A DNA stretch of 64,000 bases from Streptomyces coacervatus (GTDB lineage Bacteria > Actinomycetota > Actinomycetes > Streptomycetales > Streptomycetaceae), in contig NZ_JARHTP010000006.1 of assembly GCF_029223485.1 (NCBI RefSeq), positions 124,001-188,000 of the forward strand, given 5' to 3'. Made by a program: the position numbers and the translations under genes. The notes beneath the pieces are model-generated. The model was given only the letters and a program-made list of their open reading frames with translations, searched no databases and was not told the DNA's origin. This document shows positions 43,827-52,122 of this stretch, one piece after another (within the stretch, counting starts at the first letter, position 1; every line of letters starts with the position of its first letter).

Positions 43827-45629
43827 TCACGCCTCCTCGGCGAGTTCCAGCCAGCGCAGCTCCAGGTCCTCGCGCTCCCCCGCCAAGTCCCGCAGCTGGG
43901 CGTCGAGTTCGGCCACCTTGGCGAAGTCGGTGGCGTTCTCGGCGATCTGGGCGTGCAACTTGGTCTCCCGCTCGGAGACCTTGTCCAACTGCCGCTCGAT
44001 CTTCTGGAGTTCCTTCTTCGCGGCGCGCTGGTCGGCTGCGTTCTTCTCGGGGGCGGCCTTGGCCGCGACGGGCGAGGCGGCCGCGACCGCCTCCTCCATG
44101 CGCTGCCTGCGCTCCAGGTACTCGTCGATGCCGCGCGGCAGCATCCGCAGGGTGGCGTCGCCGAGCAGCGCGAACACACGGTCGGTGGTGCGCTCGACGA
44201 AGAACCGGTCGTGGGAGATGACGATCATCGAGCCGGGCCAGCCGTCGAGGACGTCCTCCAGCTGGGTCAGGGTCTCGATGTCGAGGTCGTTGGTGGGCTC
44301 GTCGAGGAAGAGTACGTTCGGCTCGTCCATCAGCAGGCGCAGCAGCTGGAGCCGGCGGCGCTCACCACCCGACAGGTCCCCGACCGGCGTCCACTGCTTC
44401 TCCTTGTTGAACCCGAACGTCTCGCACAGCTGCCCGGCGGTCATCTCCCGCCCCTTGCCGAGGTCGACGCGCTCGCGCACCTGCTGCACGGCCTCCAGGA
44501 CCCGCAGGGTCGGGTTCAGCTCGGCGACCTCCTGAGAGAGATAGGCGAGCTTGACGGTCTTGCCGACGGCGACCCGCCCGCCGACGGGCTGCGTCTCGCC
44601 CTCGGTGCGTGCCGCCTCGGCCATGGCCCGCAGGAGGGAGGTCTTGCCCGCGCCATTGACGCCGACCAGGCCGATGCGGTCGCCGGGGCCGAGCTGCCAG
44701 GTGACGTGCTTGAGCAGCACCTTGGGGCCGGCCTGCACGGTGACGTCTTCCAGGTCGAAGACGGTCTTGCCCAGCCGGGAGCTGGCGAACTTCATCAGCT
44801 CGCTGCTGTCCCGGGGCGGCGGTACGTCCTTGATGAGCTCGTTGGCGGCCTCGACACGGAAGCGCGGCTTGGACGTACGGGCGGGTGCCCCGCGCCGGAG
44901 CCAGGCCAGCTCCTTGCGGACGAGGTTCTGCCGCTTGACCTCTTCGGTGGCGGCGATGCGCTCGCGCTCGGCGCGCGCGAAGACGTAGTCGGAGTAGCCG
45001 CCCTCGTACTCGTAGACGTCGCCCTTCTGCACGTCCCACATACGCGTGCAGACCTGGTCGAGGAACCAGCGGTCGTGCGTCACGCACACGAGCGCGGACC
45101 GGCGCTCGCGCAGATGGCGGGCGAGCCAGGAGATGCCCTCGACGTCGAGGTGGTTCGTCGGCTCGTCGAGGACGATCAGGTCCTGTTCCTCGATGAGCAG
45201 CTTGGCGAGCGCGATACGGCGCCGCTCGCCGCCGGAGAGGGGCGCGATGACGGTGTCGAGGCCCTGCGGGAAGCCCGGCAGGTCGAGCCCGCCGAACAAC
45301 CCCGTCAGCACGTCCCGGATCTTGGCGTTGCCCGCCCACTCGTGGTCGGCCATGTCCCGGATGACCTCGTGCCGGACGGTGGCGGCCGGGTCGAGGGAGT
45401 CGTGCTGGGTGAGCACGCCCAGCCGCAGCCCGCCGGAGTGGGTGACCCGCCCCGTGTCCGCCTCCTCCAGCTTGGCCAGCATCCGGATGAGGGTCGTCTT
45501 GCCGTCGCCGTTACGACCGACGACGCCGATGCGGTCCCCTTCGGAGACGCCGAGTGAGACACCGTCGAGCAGGGCACGGGTGCCGTACACCTTGCTGACG
45601 TTCTCGACATTGACCAGATTGACGGCCAT
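43827..45629 (-). CDS. ABC-F family ATPase (Uup-like)
   Basis: A 600-residue soluble protein with two ABC domains and no membrane segment. Domain 1: Walker A GVVGRNGDGKTT, signature LSGGERRRIALA, Walker B LIVLDEPTNHLD. Domain 2: GLVGVNGAGKTS, LSGGERRRLQLLRLL, LFLDEPTNDLDIET. An ABC-F linker lies between them, and the C-terminus is a long coiled coil (QKIERQLDKVSERETKLHAQ), as in Uup. ABC-F proteins act on ribosomes or DNA-linked processes; antibiotic protection is one possibility but not indicated here. ATG at 45627-45629 has AGGAG 4 bases upstream. Confidence 0.93.
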   Translation of the reverse strand: MAVNLVNVENVSKVYGTRALLDGVSLGVSEGDRIGVVGRNGDGKTTLIRMLAKLEEADTGRVTHSGGLRLGVLTQHDSLDPAATVRHEVIRDMADHEWAGNAKIRDVLTGLFGGLDLPGFPQGLDTVIAPLSGGERRRIALAKLLIEEQDLIVLDEPTNHLDVEGISWLARHLRERRSALVCVTHDRWFLDQVCTRMWDVQKGDVYEYEGGYSDYVFARAERERIAATEEVKRQNLVRKELAWLRRGAPARTSKPRFRVEAANELIKDVPPPRDSSELMKFASSRLGKTVFDLEDVTVQAGPKVLLKHVTWQLGPGDRIGLVGVNGAGKTSLLRAMAEAARTEGETQPVGGRVAVGKTVKLAYLSQEVAELNPTLRVLEAVQQVRERVDLGKGREMTAGQLCETFGFNKEKQWTPVGDLSGGERRRLQLLRLLMDEPNVLFLDEPTNDLDIETLTQLEDVLDGWPGSMIVISHDRFFVERTTDRVFALLGDATLRMLPRGIDEYLERRQRMEEAVAAASPVAAKAAPEKNAADQRAAKKELQKIERQLDKVSERETKLHAQIAENATDFAKVAELDAQLRDLAGEREDLELRWLELAEEA

Positions 45630-45738
45630 TACGCTCCTGCCCGGGGGGCTGTATCGACGTGCGGCTCCGCCGCGGGGGTCAGCCTCCCAGCGTAATGTGC
45701 GCCGGTCGGTCACCGATCCCGCGGCGGATCACCGCAGA

Positions 45739-46851
45739 TCAGCGGGCTACGGCCGCCCTGACCTCGGCGAGCAGGTCGTACATCGTCTGGCCGGGGCACT
45801 CGGTGGCGAAGTAGTCGCGGTGGCCGCCGATGGTGTTGGTGTCCTTCTTCACGCCGTTCACCGGGTTGGTGTACGTGACCTTCGCCTGCGGGTCGAGGCC
45901 CTTGATCCGGCAGATCACCTTGACCAGGCGGATCAACGACGCCTTGGCCGCGTCCGTGGGCGCCTTGTCCTGCAGGGTGCCGATCAGGGCGATCCCGAGG
46001 TTGCCGGAGTTGTAGCCCACGGAGTGGAAGGCGGTGACGAGGTCGCCGTCCTCGTTGAAGGCCGGGATGCCGTCGTCGCCGGAGTAGCGGCCCTCGTAGA
46101 CGGTGCCGGACTCGTCGATGAGGAAGTGGTAGCCGATGTCGCCCCAGTCGTTGGTGATCGCGTGGTACTCGTAGATCGCGCGGACGGTCGCGGCCGGGTC
46201 GGGGTCGTCGTTCGGCGTCGCGGTGTGGTGGACCGTGAGCACCTGCAACGGGTAGTACTTCTCGGGCGAGTTGACCTTGCCGTCCTTGTACCGCTTGGAC
46301 TCGTCGGCACCCCAGGCCGGACGCGAGAGGTAGCGGACGCCACGCACGCGCGTGGGCTCGCTCGGCACCTCGAAGGTGCGGCCGGGGCCGTCGGTGGTGT
46401 CGATCGCCAGCGAGTGCAGGCCGGAGACGTCGCTCTGGGCCTTGACCGCGTACGCGGTGGCGTTCTGCGCGGCGACCAGGGCCGTACCGCCGTCCTCGAC
46501 GGCCGCGCAGCCGGGGGTCAGGGTCTGCCAGGCGCCGTCCGCGAGCTTGATGGCGGCGCCGTCCTTCGCGCCGGACCAGCGCAGACCGACGTAGGAGGCG
46601 GCGAAGGCGGTGGTGGCCTCGCCGGTGCCGGTGGCGGCCTCGGTCCGGGTGGCGGGGAACTTCTGCGGAGTCGTACCGGAGCCGCCGGAGCCGGACCCGG
46701 TGCCGTCACCGTCGCCGGAACCGGAGTCGGTGGCCGCGAAGACCGCCGGGGTCACGGCGGCCGCGCCGGCCACGGCAGCGGCGGCACCGATCACGCCACG
46801 ACGGGACAGAGAGCGCTTCCTACGATGGGCGGGTGTGGGGGATTCGGACAC
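45739..46851 (-). CDS. Tat-exported peptidoglycan recognition/amidase protein
   Basis: A 370-residue N-acetylmuramoyl-L-alanine amidase of the PGRP type. Signal: SLSRRGVIGAAAAVAGAAAV, a twin-arginine motif with hydrophobic stretch. A Gly/Ser/Asp spacer and a domain of about 100 residues precede the amidase domain: LTVHHTATPNDDPD with a zinc His, then IGYHFLIDESGTVYEGRY, and GGHRDYFATECPGQTMYDLL with the His and Cys ligands. It probably trims wall peptides. GTG at 46849-46851 has GAAGGG 8 bases upstream; the extension to 46932 is rejected. Confidence 0.93.
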   Translation of the reverse strand: MSESPTPAHRRKRSLSRRGVIGAAAAVAGAAAVTPAVFAATDSGSGDGDGTGSGSGGSGTTPQKFPATRTEAATGTGEATTAFAASYVGLRWSGAKDGAAIKLADGAWQTLTPGCAAVEDGGTALVAAQNATAYAVKAQSDVSGLHSLAIDTTDGPGRTFEVPSEPTRVRGVRYLSRPAWGADESKRYKDGKVNSPEKYYPLQVLTVHHTATPNDDPDPAATVRAIYEYHAITNDWGDIGYHFLIDESGTVYEGRYSGDDGIPAFNEDGDLVTAFHSVGYNSGNLGIALIGTLQDKAPTDAAKASLIRLVKVICRIKGLDPQAKVTYTNPVNGVKKDTNTIGGHRDYFATECPGQTMYDLLAEVRAAVAR

Positions 46852-46962
46852 GTGCGTGACCCTTCGGCTGTGCAGACGGCGGAGGTGCGCCGGACGGTGC
46901 GGGTGTGCCGCACCGGGCGCTTGAAATCTCAACCGACCCTATTCGCCCCACTGGCCCCATCA

Positions 46963-46980
46963 GTACTGCGTTTGCAGTAC
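46963..46980. promoter_or_regulatory. Inverted repeat upstream of the PGRP gene
   Basis: GTACTGC-GTTT-GCAGTAC is a perfect 7-bp inverted repeat with a 4-base centre, about 112 bases before the amidase start and 78 bases downstream of the sensor kinase stop. It is either an operator of the amidase gene or a weak terminator of the kinase gene. Confidence 0.45.
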
Positions 46981-47057
46981 ATCCATGTAGAAATCCGGCA
47001 CTTTCGTGTGGAGATTGAGCGAAGATCGCGTACGGCGATCCCGATCGCGCCGCGGCC

Positions 47058-49049
47058 TCACGCCCCCGCTCCGCCCGTCTGGTGCCGTGCGATCAGCGCC
47101 GAGGCCGGTGCCAGCCCCCGCCCGCCGGCAGTGCGTTCGCCCACCGGCATGTCGTCGCGGGTCAGGTGCTCCGGGATGAGCACGGCCGCCGTCACACCGC
47201 CGTTCGGCGAGGAACGCAGCTCCACCCGCAGCCCCTGCCGCTCGCGCAGCCGGTTCACCACGAAGAGCCCGATCTGCTTCGCGTCGAGGAGGTCGACCTT
47301 CTCCGACTGGATCTTGCGGTTGGCGTCGGCGAGGGCGTCCTCGTTCATGCCGAAGCCGCTGTCCTCGACCTCGATGAGCACGCCGTCGCGCATCCGCGCA
47401 GCCCGCAGCTGCACCTTGGTGCTCGGCGGCGAGAACGCGGCCGCGTTCTCGACCAGTTCGGCGAGGAGGTGGATCACATCGGCGACCGAGCCGCCCACCA
47501 CGGACACCTTCGGCACCGCCCAGATCTGCACGCGGGGCGCGTTCTCGATCTCGGCAACGGCCGCGCGCAGGACGTCCGCCAGCGGGATCGGGTCGCGCCA
47601 GCCGCGGCCGGGCGCGATACCGGAGAGGATCAGCAGACTCTCGGAGTGCCGCCGCATCCGCGTCGCCAAGTAGTCCACCCGGTACAGGTCCTGGCGCTCG
47701 ACCGGGTCCTGCTGCCGCCGCTGCATCCCCTCCAGCAGGTCCAGCTGACGGTGCAGCAGCACCTGGCTGCGGCGCGCGAGGCTGACGTACACCCCGGAGA
47801 TCCCGCTGAGCAGCTCGGCCCGCTCGGAAGCGGCCTTGAGCGCGGCCCGCTGGACGGCCGTCAACGCCGTGCCCACCTGGGCGAGTTCGTCGCCGACCAG
47901 ACGCCGCATGGGTGCCTCGGCGTCGATGTCGACACCCTGCCCGGCATGCAGCTTGCGCATGGCCTGCGGAAGCCGGCGCCCAGCGACTTCGAGGGCGTCA
48001 TTGCGCAGGTCGAGCAACTCGACGATGAGACCGCGACCGACCAGCACGGAGACCAGCAGCGACAACAGCACACCGACCAGGCCGAGCACCACGGCGATCC
48101 CCGACGCCCCCAGCGTGTCCCAGCCGAACGGGTCCGCCTTCGCCGTGGCCGCCGTACCGGCTTCCGTCTCGGCCGCCGTGAGCCCCTTGAGGACCCCGGA
48201 CACCGCCGGGTCCCAGCCCCTGAGGAAGCCCGCGGTCACCGCCGTCGCCCCCGGCCCGGCGCTCTGCACCCGGTTCTCCACGGCCTGCACGCGCGCGTAC
48301 CCGTCGCCGTCCAGGACCTTCCGGTACGCCTTCTGGTGCGCGGCCCTGAGATCGGCGACCGCCGGCTCCAGCAGTTCCCGCTGCGTGGCGACCGCGCCGA
48401 CGAACTGCGCGTACTGCGCCTGAGTCAGCGAGCCACGCGCGGCTGCGGCGCCCAGCAGCGCCTGCTCCTGGGCGACCGCCTCACGCGCGCGGGCGAGTTC
48501 GAGCACCACGCGCGCCTCGGACGCGGCATCGGTGGAGCGGTCCCCGGTGAGCGCACCGGTCACCAGGAAGCCGTGCTCGATGATCGCGGAGTACTTCGTG
48601 TACGTGGTGGTGGGCGCCGCCCCCTTCTCCGTTGCCGTGGTGCGCAGTTGGGTCAGGGCGGCGGCGTCGGACTTCAGACGGTCGATACGCCGCGGCAGGC
48701 TCGCGTTCAGCAGGGCCGCATCGGAACTGGCGGCATTGATGCCGTCGAGCAGGGCGGCGGCGGCCTTGTCGGTGGCCTTGCGGGCGGTCGCAAAGGCACC
48801 CGGCACGGCGGCGTTCCGCAGCGCGGCGGCCCGCTCGCCCTGCAGCGCGGTGACGAAGTCGCCGACAGGAGCGAGGAGTTCGGAGTTGACGTCCTTGGCA
48901 CGCTCGGTGGCACCGATGCTGGACGCAGTGGTCACGGCGGCAAAACCCCACAGCGCCATGAGGGACACGATGGGCAGCATGAGCAGCGAGACGATCTTCG
49001 CTCGGACGGATCTGGGCCGCAGCCGACCGGACGCACGGAGAAGACGCAT
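47058..49049 (-). CDS. CvnA-like sensor kinase with NIT-type sensor domain
   Basis: A 663-residue membrane kinase. The first membrane helix (AKIVSLLMLPIVSLMALWGF) leads to a large extracytoplasmic helical domain of nitrate/nitrite-sensing type (about 55-300). The second helix (ASGIAVVLGLVGVLLSLLVS) is followed by a HAMP-like linker and a dimerisation segment ending LYRVDYLATRMRRHSESLLI. The ATPase domain has LVENAAAFSPPST and the G box VEDSGFGMNEDAL. In CvnA kinases the segment usually reads LDHLATRMRR; here the His is Tyr. None of the conservon partners (roadblock, DUF742, GTPase) is present. Start is ATG at 49047-49049. Confidence 0.88.
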   Translation of the reverse strand: MRLLRASGRLRPRSVRAKIVSLLMLPIVSLMALWGFAAVTTASSIGATERAKDVNSELLAPVGDFVTALQGERAAALRNAAVPGAFATARKATDKAAAALLDGINAASSDAALLNASLPRRIDRLKSDAAALTQLRTTATEKGAAPTTTYTKYSAIIEHGFLVTGALTGDRSTDAASEARVVLELARAREAVAQEQALLGAAAARGSLTQAQYAQFVGAVATQRELLEPAVADLRAAHQKAYRKVLDGDGYARVQAVENRVQSAGPGATAVTAGFLRGWDPAVSGVLKGLTAAETEAGTAATAKADPFGWDTLGASGIAVVLGLVGVLLSLLVSVLVGRGLIVELLDLRNDALEVAGRRLPQAMRKLHAGQGVDIDAEAPMRRLVGDELAQVGTALTAVQRAALKAASERAELLSGISGVYVSLARRSQVLLHRQLDLLEGMQRRQQDPVERQDLYRVDYLATRMRRHSESLLILSGIAPGRGWRDPIPLADVLRAAVAEIENAPRVQIWAVPKVSVVGGSVADVIHLLAELVENAAAFSPPSTKVQLRAARMRDGVLIEVEDSGFGMNEDALADANRKIQSEKVDLLDAKQIGLFVVNRLRERQGLRVELRSSPNGGVTAAVLIPEHLTRDDMPVGERTAGGRGLAPASALIARHQTGGAGA

Positions 49050-49081
49050 GGGGAGGGACCTCGTTCAGGGGGGAACATCAG

Positions 49082-49134
49082 CGCCCCTTTAGGGGCGCGG
49101 GGAACTGCGCGACCAGCCACAACGGCGCCGCAGA
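49082..49134 (+). repeat. Five-copy intergenic repeat, copy 2
   Basis: GCCCCTTTAGGGGC hairpin followed by GCGCGGGGAACTGCGCGACC and AGCCACAACGGCGCCGCAGA. It lies 33 bases upstream of the sensor kinase start, between it and the MHYT gene stop. The extended right part is shared with copy 5. Confidence 0.85.
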
Positions 49135-49160
49135 CTGCTGACGGCAGAAATTGGCACCAC

Positions 49161-49940
49161 CTACGCCGTGGTCAACTCAACCTCACGCAACAACTCAGCA
49201 GCGGCAGAGTTCTCATGACGCTTGCCGGTCGGTGACAGCGCAACGTACGCGGAGGCCAGGAAGAGGAACGACCCCAGCACCACAGCCAGCGGAAAGATGA
49301 ACTCGGTGGCGGTAGCCCCGTGCAACGTCGCACTGCTGGGCGCCAGATCGATACTCACGGCATACATCGCGGTGTAGTGCATGCTGCTCACCGCAAGCCC
49401 CATCACCAGCGCAGCAAGCGCGGCAAGCACAGACCCCCGCACGACCAGCGTCAGCGTCAACGCCGCGGTCGCAGCGAAGACCGCGATCGCCACGGAGGCG
49501 ATGACGAGCCCCGGGTTGTAGTTCACCTCGCCGTGCAGGTTGAGCGCGGCCATGCCGGTGTAGTGCATGGCGGCGACGCCGACCCCGGTGCCGAGCCCGC
49601 CGAACACGACCGACGTCACGCGCGAACGCCCGTACCCGGCGGTGAAGACCCCGGCCGCGACCACGCCGATGGACATCAGCAGGCTGAGGACGGTGAGCGG
49701 TACGTCGAAGCGGATCGGGGTGCCCTCGACGCTGAAGCCCATCATGGCGACGAAGTGCATGGTCCAGATGCCGGAGCCGATGGCGACGGAGGCGAGAACC
49801 AGCCAGTTCCGCTTGGAGGCACCGTCCGCCTCCAACGCCCGGACCGTGCAACGCAGTCCGAGCGCCGAACCGACGCAGGCCATCACATAGGACAGGACGG
49901 GCGTGACCCATCCGGCGCTGAAGTGGTTCATGTGGCCCAT
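49161..49940 (-). CDS. MHYT-domain integral membrane sensor
   Basis: A 259-residue protein with seven membrane helices and three MHYT-type motifs (TMHFVAMMGF, AMHYTGMAAL, SMHYTAMYAV), thought to bind copper and sense gases such as NO, CO or oxygen. It lacks any output domain (GGDEF, EAL or kinase) and ends in a short tail. The natural partner could be the sensor kinase encoded next downstream, 111 bases away. ATG 49940 has AGAGGA 7 bases upstream; ATG 49931 is also in frame. Confidence 0.88.
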   Translation of the reverse strand: MGHMNHFSAGWVTPVLSYVMACVGSALGLRCTVRALEADGASKRNWLVLASVAIGSGIWTMHFVAMMGFSVEGTPIRFDVPLTVLSLLMSIGVVAAGVFTAGYGRSRVTSVVFGGLGTGVGVAAMHYTGMAALNLHGEVNYNPGLVIASVAIAVFAATAALTLTLVVRGSVLAALAALVMGLAVSSMHYTAMYAVSIDLAPSSATLHGATATEFIFPLAVVLGSFLFLASAYVALSPTGKRHENSAAAELLREVELTTA

Positions 49941-50043
49941 GGGAGATTCCTCTCGGGAGTACCGCCGGTAACGAGGACCGGGGTTGGCTGGATCATGCCA
50001 GCCCGCCCCCTGGGACAGAGGGCGCGAAAGGGACCATGAGGCC

Positions 50044-50103
50044 GATTGTCGAACATTAAATTACTGTGGCGTAGCTTACATCGCCCCTGCATATTTATGC
50101 AGG
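50044..50103. promoter_or_regulatory. AT-rich stretch with 18-base palindrome
   Basis: Between ispE and the MHYT gene the DNA becomes strikingly AT-rich (GAACATTAAATTACTGTGG). At 50086-50103 a perfect palindrome CCTGCATA-TT-TATGCAGG abuts the ispE stop codon. The stretch probably contains the MHYT-gene promoter, and the palindrome may be an operator or a terminator of ispE. Confidence 0.5.
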
Positions 50104-51003
50104 TCAGCCGTTGAGCACCGTCGCGCCGGGCGCGGGCCCCGAAGCCGTGCGCACCGTCCGGCAGGTGCCCGAACTGCGCAGTGTCTCGGCCACCTTGGCC
50201 GCCGACTCCGGATCCCGGGCGAGGAACGCGGTGGTCGGGCCCGAGCCGGAGACCAGCGCGGCGAGGGCGCCCGCGGTGCGGCCCGCGGCGAGGGTGTCGG
50301 CGAGCTCGGGGAAGAGGGAGAGGGCGGCGGGCTGCAGGTCGTTGGAGACGGCCGCGGCGAGCGCGTCCGGGTCGCCCTTGGCGAGGGCGCCGAGGAGCTT
50401 CTCGGAGGCGATCGGCTCGGGAATGTCGAGCCCCTCCCCCAGCCGGTCGAACTCGCGGAAGACGGCCGGGGTGGACAGCCCGCGGTCGGCCATCGCGAAC
50501 ACCCAGTGGAAGGTGCCGCCGACCTCCAGCGTGCGCAGCTGCTCGCCGCGCCCGGTGCCCAGCGCCGCCCCGCCCACCAGACTGAACGGCACATCGCTGC
50601 CCAACTCGGCGCAGATGGCAAGCAGTTCGGCCCGGGAGGCGCCCGCCTGCCACAGCGTGTTGCAGGCCAGCAGTGCGCCCGCGCCGTCCGCGCTGCCGCC
50701 CGCCATGCCGCCGGCGACCGGGATGTCCTTGGCGATGTGGATGTGCACGGCCGGCTCGATACCGCGTCGCGCGGCGAGTGCTACGGCTGCCCGAGCCGCC
50801 AGGTTCGTACGGTCCAGCGGGACCTGCTCGGCGTCCGACCCCTCACACGTGATGCGCAGCTCGTCGGCCGGCGTCACGGTCACCTCGTCGTAGAGGCCGA
50901 CCGCCAGGAAGACATTGGCCAGGTCATGGAAGCCGTCGGGGCGGGCCGCACCCACCGCGAGCTGGACATTGACCTTGGCGGGGACGCGGACGGTGACGCT
51001 CAC
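50104..51003 (-). CDS. ispE: 4-diphosphocytidyl-2-C-methyl-D-erythritol kinase
   Basis: Phosphorylates CDP-methylerythritol in the MEP isoprenoid pathway. The 299-residue GHMP kinase has VRVPAKVNVQLAVGAARPDG, DGFHDLANVF, the ATP loop PVAGGMAGGSADGAGALLAC, and the C-terminal SGSGPTTAFLA. GTG at 51001-51003 has AAGGAG 11 bases upstream and overlaps the rsmA stop (GTGA), so the two are translationally coupled. An rsmA-ispE pair is common in actinobacteria. Confidence 0.96.
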   Translation of the reverse strand: MSVTVRVPAKVNVQLAVGAARPDGFHDLANVFLAVGLYDEVTVTPADELRITCEGSDAEQVPLDRTNLAARAAVALAARRGIEPAVHIHIAKDIPVAGGMAGGSADGAGALLACNTLWQAGASRAELLAICAELGSDVPFSLVGGAALGTGRGEQLRTLEVGGTFHWVFAMADRGLSTPAVFREFDRLGEGLDIPEPIASEKLLGALAKGDPDALAAAVSNDLQPAALSLFPELADTLAAGRTAGALAALVSGSGPTTAFLARDPESAAKVAETLRSSGTCRTVRTASGPAPGATVLNG

Positions 51004-51884
51004 TGCTGACCCGGCTCCTTGTTCTCGGCGTGTTCGGCGATACGGGCGAACTCCTCGACGGTCAGGGCCTCCCCGCGCGCCTGCGGCGACACCCCGGCGG
51101 CCACGAGGGCCGCCTCCGCGGCAGCGGGCGACCCGGCCCACCCGGCGAGCGCGGCCCGCAGCGTCTTGCGCCGCTGGGCGAAGGCCGCGTCGACGACGGC
51201 GAACACCTCGCGCCGCGAGGCAGTGGTCTTGAGGGGCTCGGTGCGGCGGACCAGCGAGACGAGCCCGCTGTCGACGTTCGGCGCGGGCCAGAAGACATTG
51301 CGGCCGATGGCGCCGGCCCGCTTGACCTCGGCGTACCAGTTGGCCTTCACGGACGGGACGCCGTACACCTTCGAACCGGGCGCGGCGGCGAGGCGGTCGG
51401 CGACCTCCGCCTGGACCATGACGAGGGTGCGCTCGATGCTCGGGAAGGTCTCCAGCATGTGGAGGAGGACGGGCACGGCGACGTTGTACGGCAGGTTCGC
51501 GACCAGCGCGGTCGGGGCGGGCCCGGGCAGCTCGGTCACCTGCATCGCGTCCGAGTGCACCAGCGCGAAACGGCCGGCGCGCTCCGGCATCCGGGCCGCG
51601 ACGGTGGCGGGCAGCGCCGCGGCCAGCACGTCGTCGATCTCGACGGCGGTGACGCGGTCGGCCGCCTCCAGCAGGGCGAGGGTGAGCGAGCCGAGCCCCG
51701 GGCCCACCTCGACCACCACATCGTCCGGGCGTACGTCGGCGATGCGGACGATACGGCGGACCGTGTTCGCGTCGATCACAAAGTTCTGACCGCGCTGCTT
51801 GGTGGGCCTCACGCCGAGGGCCGCCGCAAGTTCACGGACGTCGGCGGGGCCCAGGAGGGCGTCGGGGGCGGGGCTGCTGCTCAC
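51000..51884 (-). CDS. rsmA: 16S rRNA dimethyladenosine transferase RsmA (KsgA)
   Basis: Dimethylates two adenines near the 3' end of 16S rRNA. The 294-residue product shows the family start PTKQRGQNFVIDANTVRRIV, the SAM-binding VVEVGPGLGSLTLALLEAA, the acidic AVEIDD, and the catalytic VANLPYNVAVPVL. Later motifs VQAEVADRLAA and FWPAPNVDSGLVSL are as expected. GTG at 51882-51884 is the start. The upstream gap to rpfB holds two inverted copies of a dispersed repeat. Confidence 0.96.
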   Translation of the reverse strand: MSSSPAPDALLGPADVRELAAALGVRPTKQRGQNFVIDANTVRRIVRIADVRPDDVVVEVGPGLGSLTLALLEAADRVTAVEIDDVLAAALPATVAARMPERAGRFALVHSDAMQVTELPGPAPTALVANLPYNVAVPVLLHMLETFPSIERTLVMVQAEVADRLAAAPGSKVYGVPSVKANWYAEVKRAGAIGRNVFWPAPNVDSGLVSLVRRTEPLKTTASRREVFAVVDAAFAQRRKTLRAALAGWAGSPAAAEAALVAAGVSPQARGEALTVEEFARIAEHAENKEPGQQ

Positions 51885-51974
51885 GGCGACAAGGGTACGG
51901 GGCGCTCCGCCGGCTGTGACGATCGGCGGGTCCGCCGCGGGGGCGTGATGCCCGTCGGCCGTCTACGGGTTCGT

Positions 51975-52015
51975 AGTGGCTGGTCGCGCAGTTCCCCGCG
52001 CCCCTTGAGGGGCGG
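51975..52015 (-). repeat. Five-copy intergenic repeat, copy 3
   Basis: Reads GGCTGGTCGCGCAGTTCCCC, then GCGCCCCTTGAGGGGC on the plus strand, the reverse orientation to copy 4, which begins 45 bases later. Together they form an imperfect inverted repeat of about 125 bases. Confidence 0.85.
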
Positions 52016-52060
52016 GGCTCACCCGTGCCGCCCCAGCGGCACGACTGCCCGCAGCTACGC

Positions 52061-52100
52061 GGTTTTTAGGGGCGCGGGGAACTGCGCGACCAGCCCCCAC
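52061..52100 (+). repeat. Five-copy intergenic repeat, copy 4
   Basis: TTTTTAGGGGCGCGGGGA, then ACTGCGCGACCAGCCCC, 23 bases beyond the rpfB stop codon. It is inverted relative to copy 3, so a transcript reading out of rpfB could fold into a long hairpin and end here. Confidence 0.85.
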
Positions 52101-52122
52101 CGGCCCCCAGCCGAAAAACGGC

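Noticed and set aside
43827..45629. ABC-F protein as antibiotic-resistance factor
   Set aside because: Layout and C-terminal coiled coil fit a housekeeping Uup-like protein. There is no biosynthetic cluster or resistance context.
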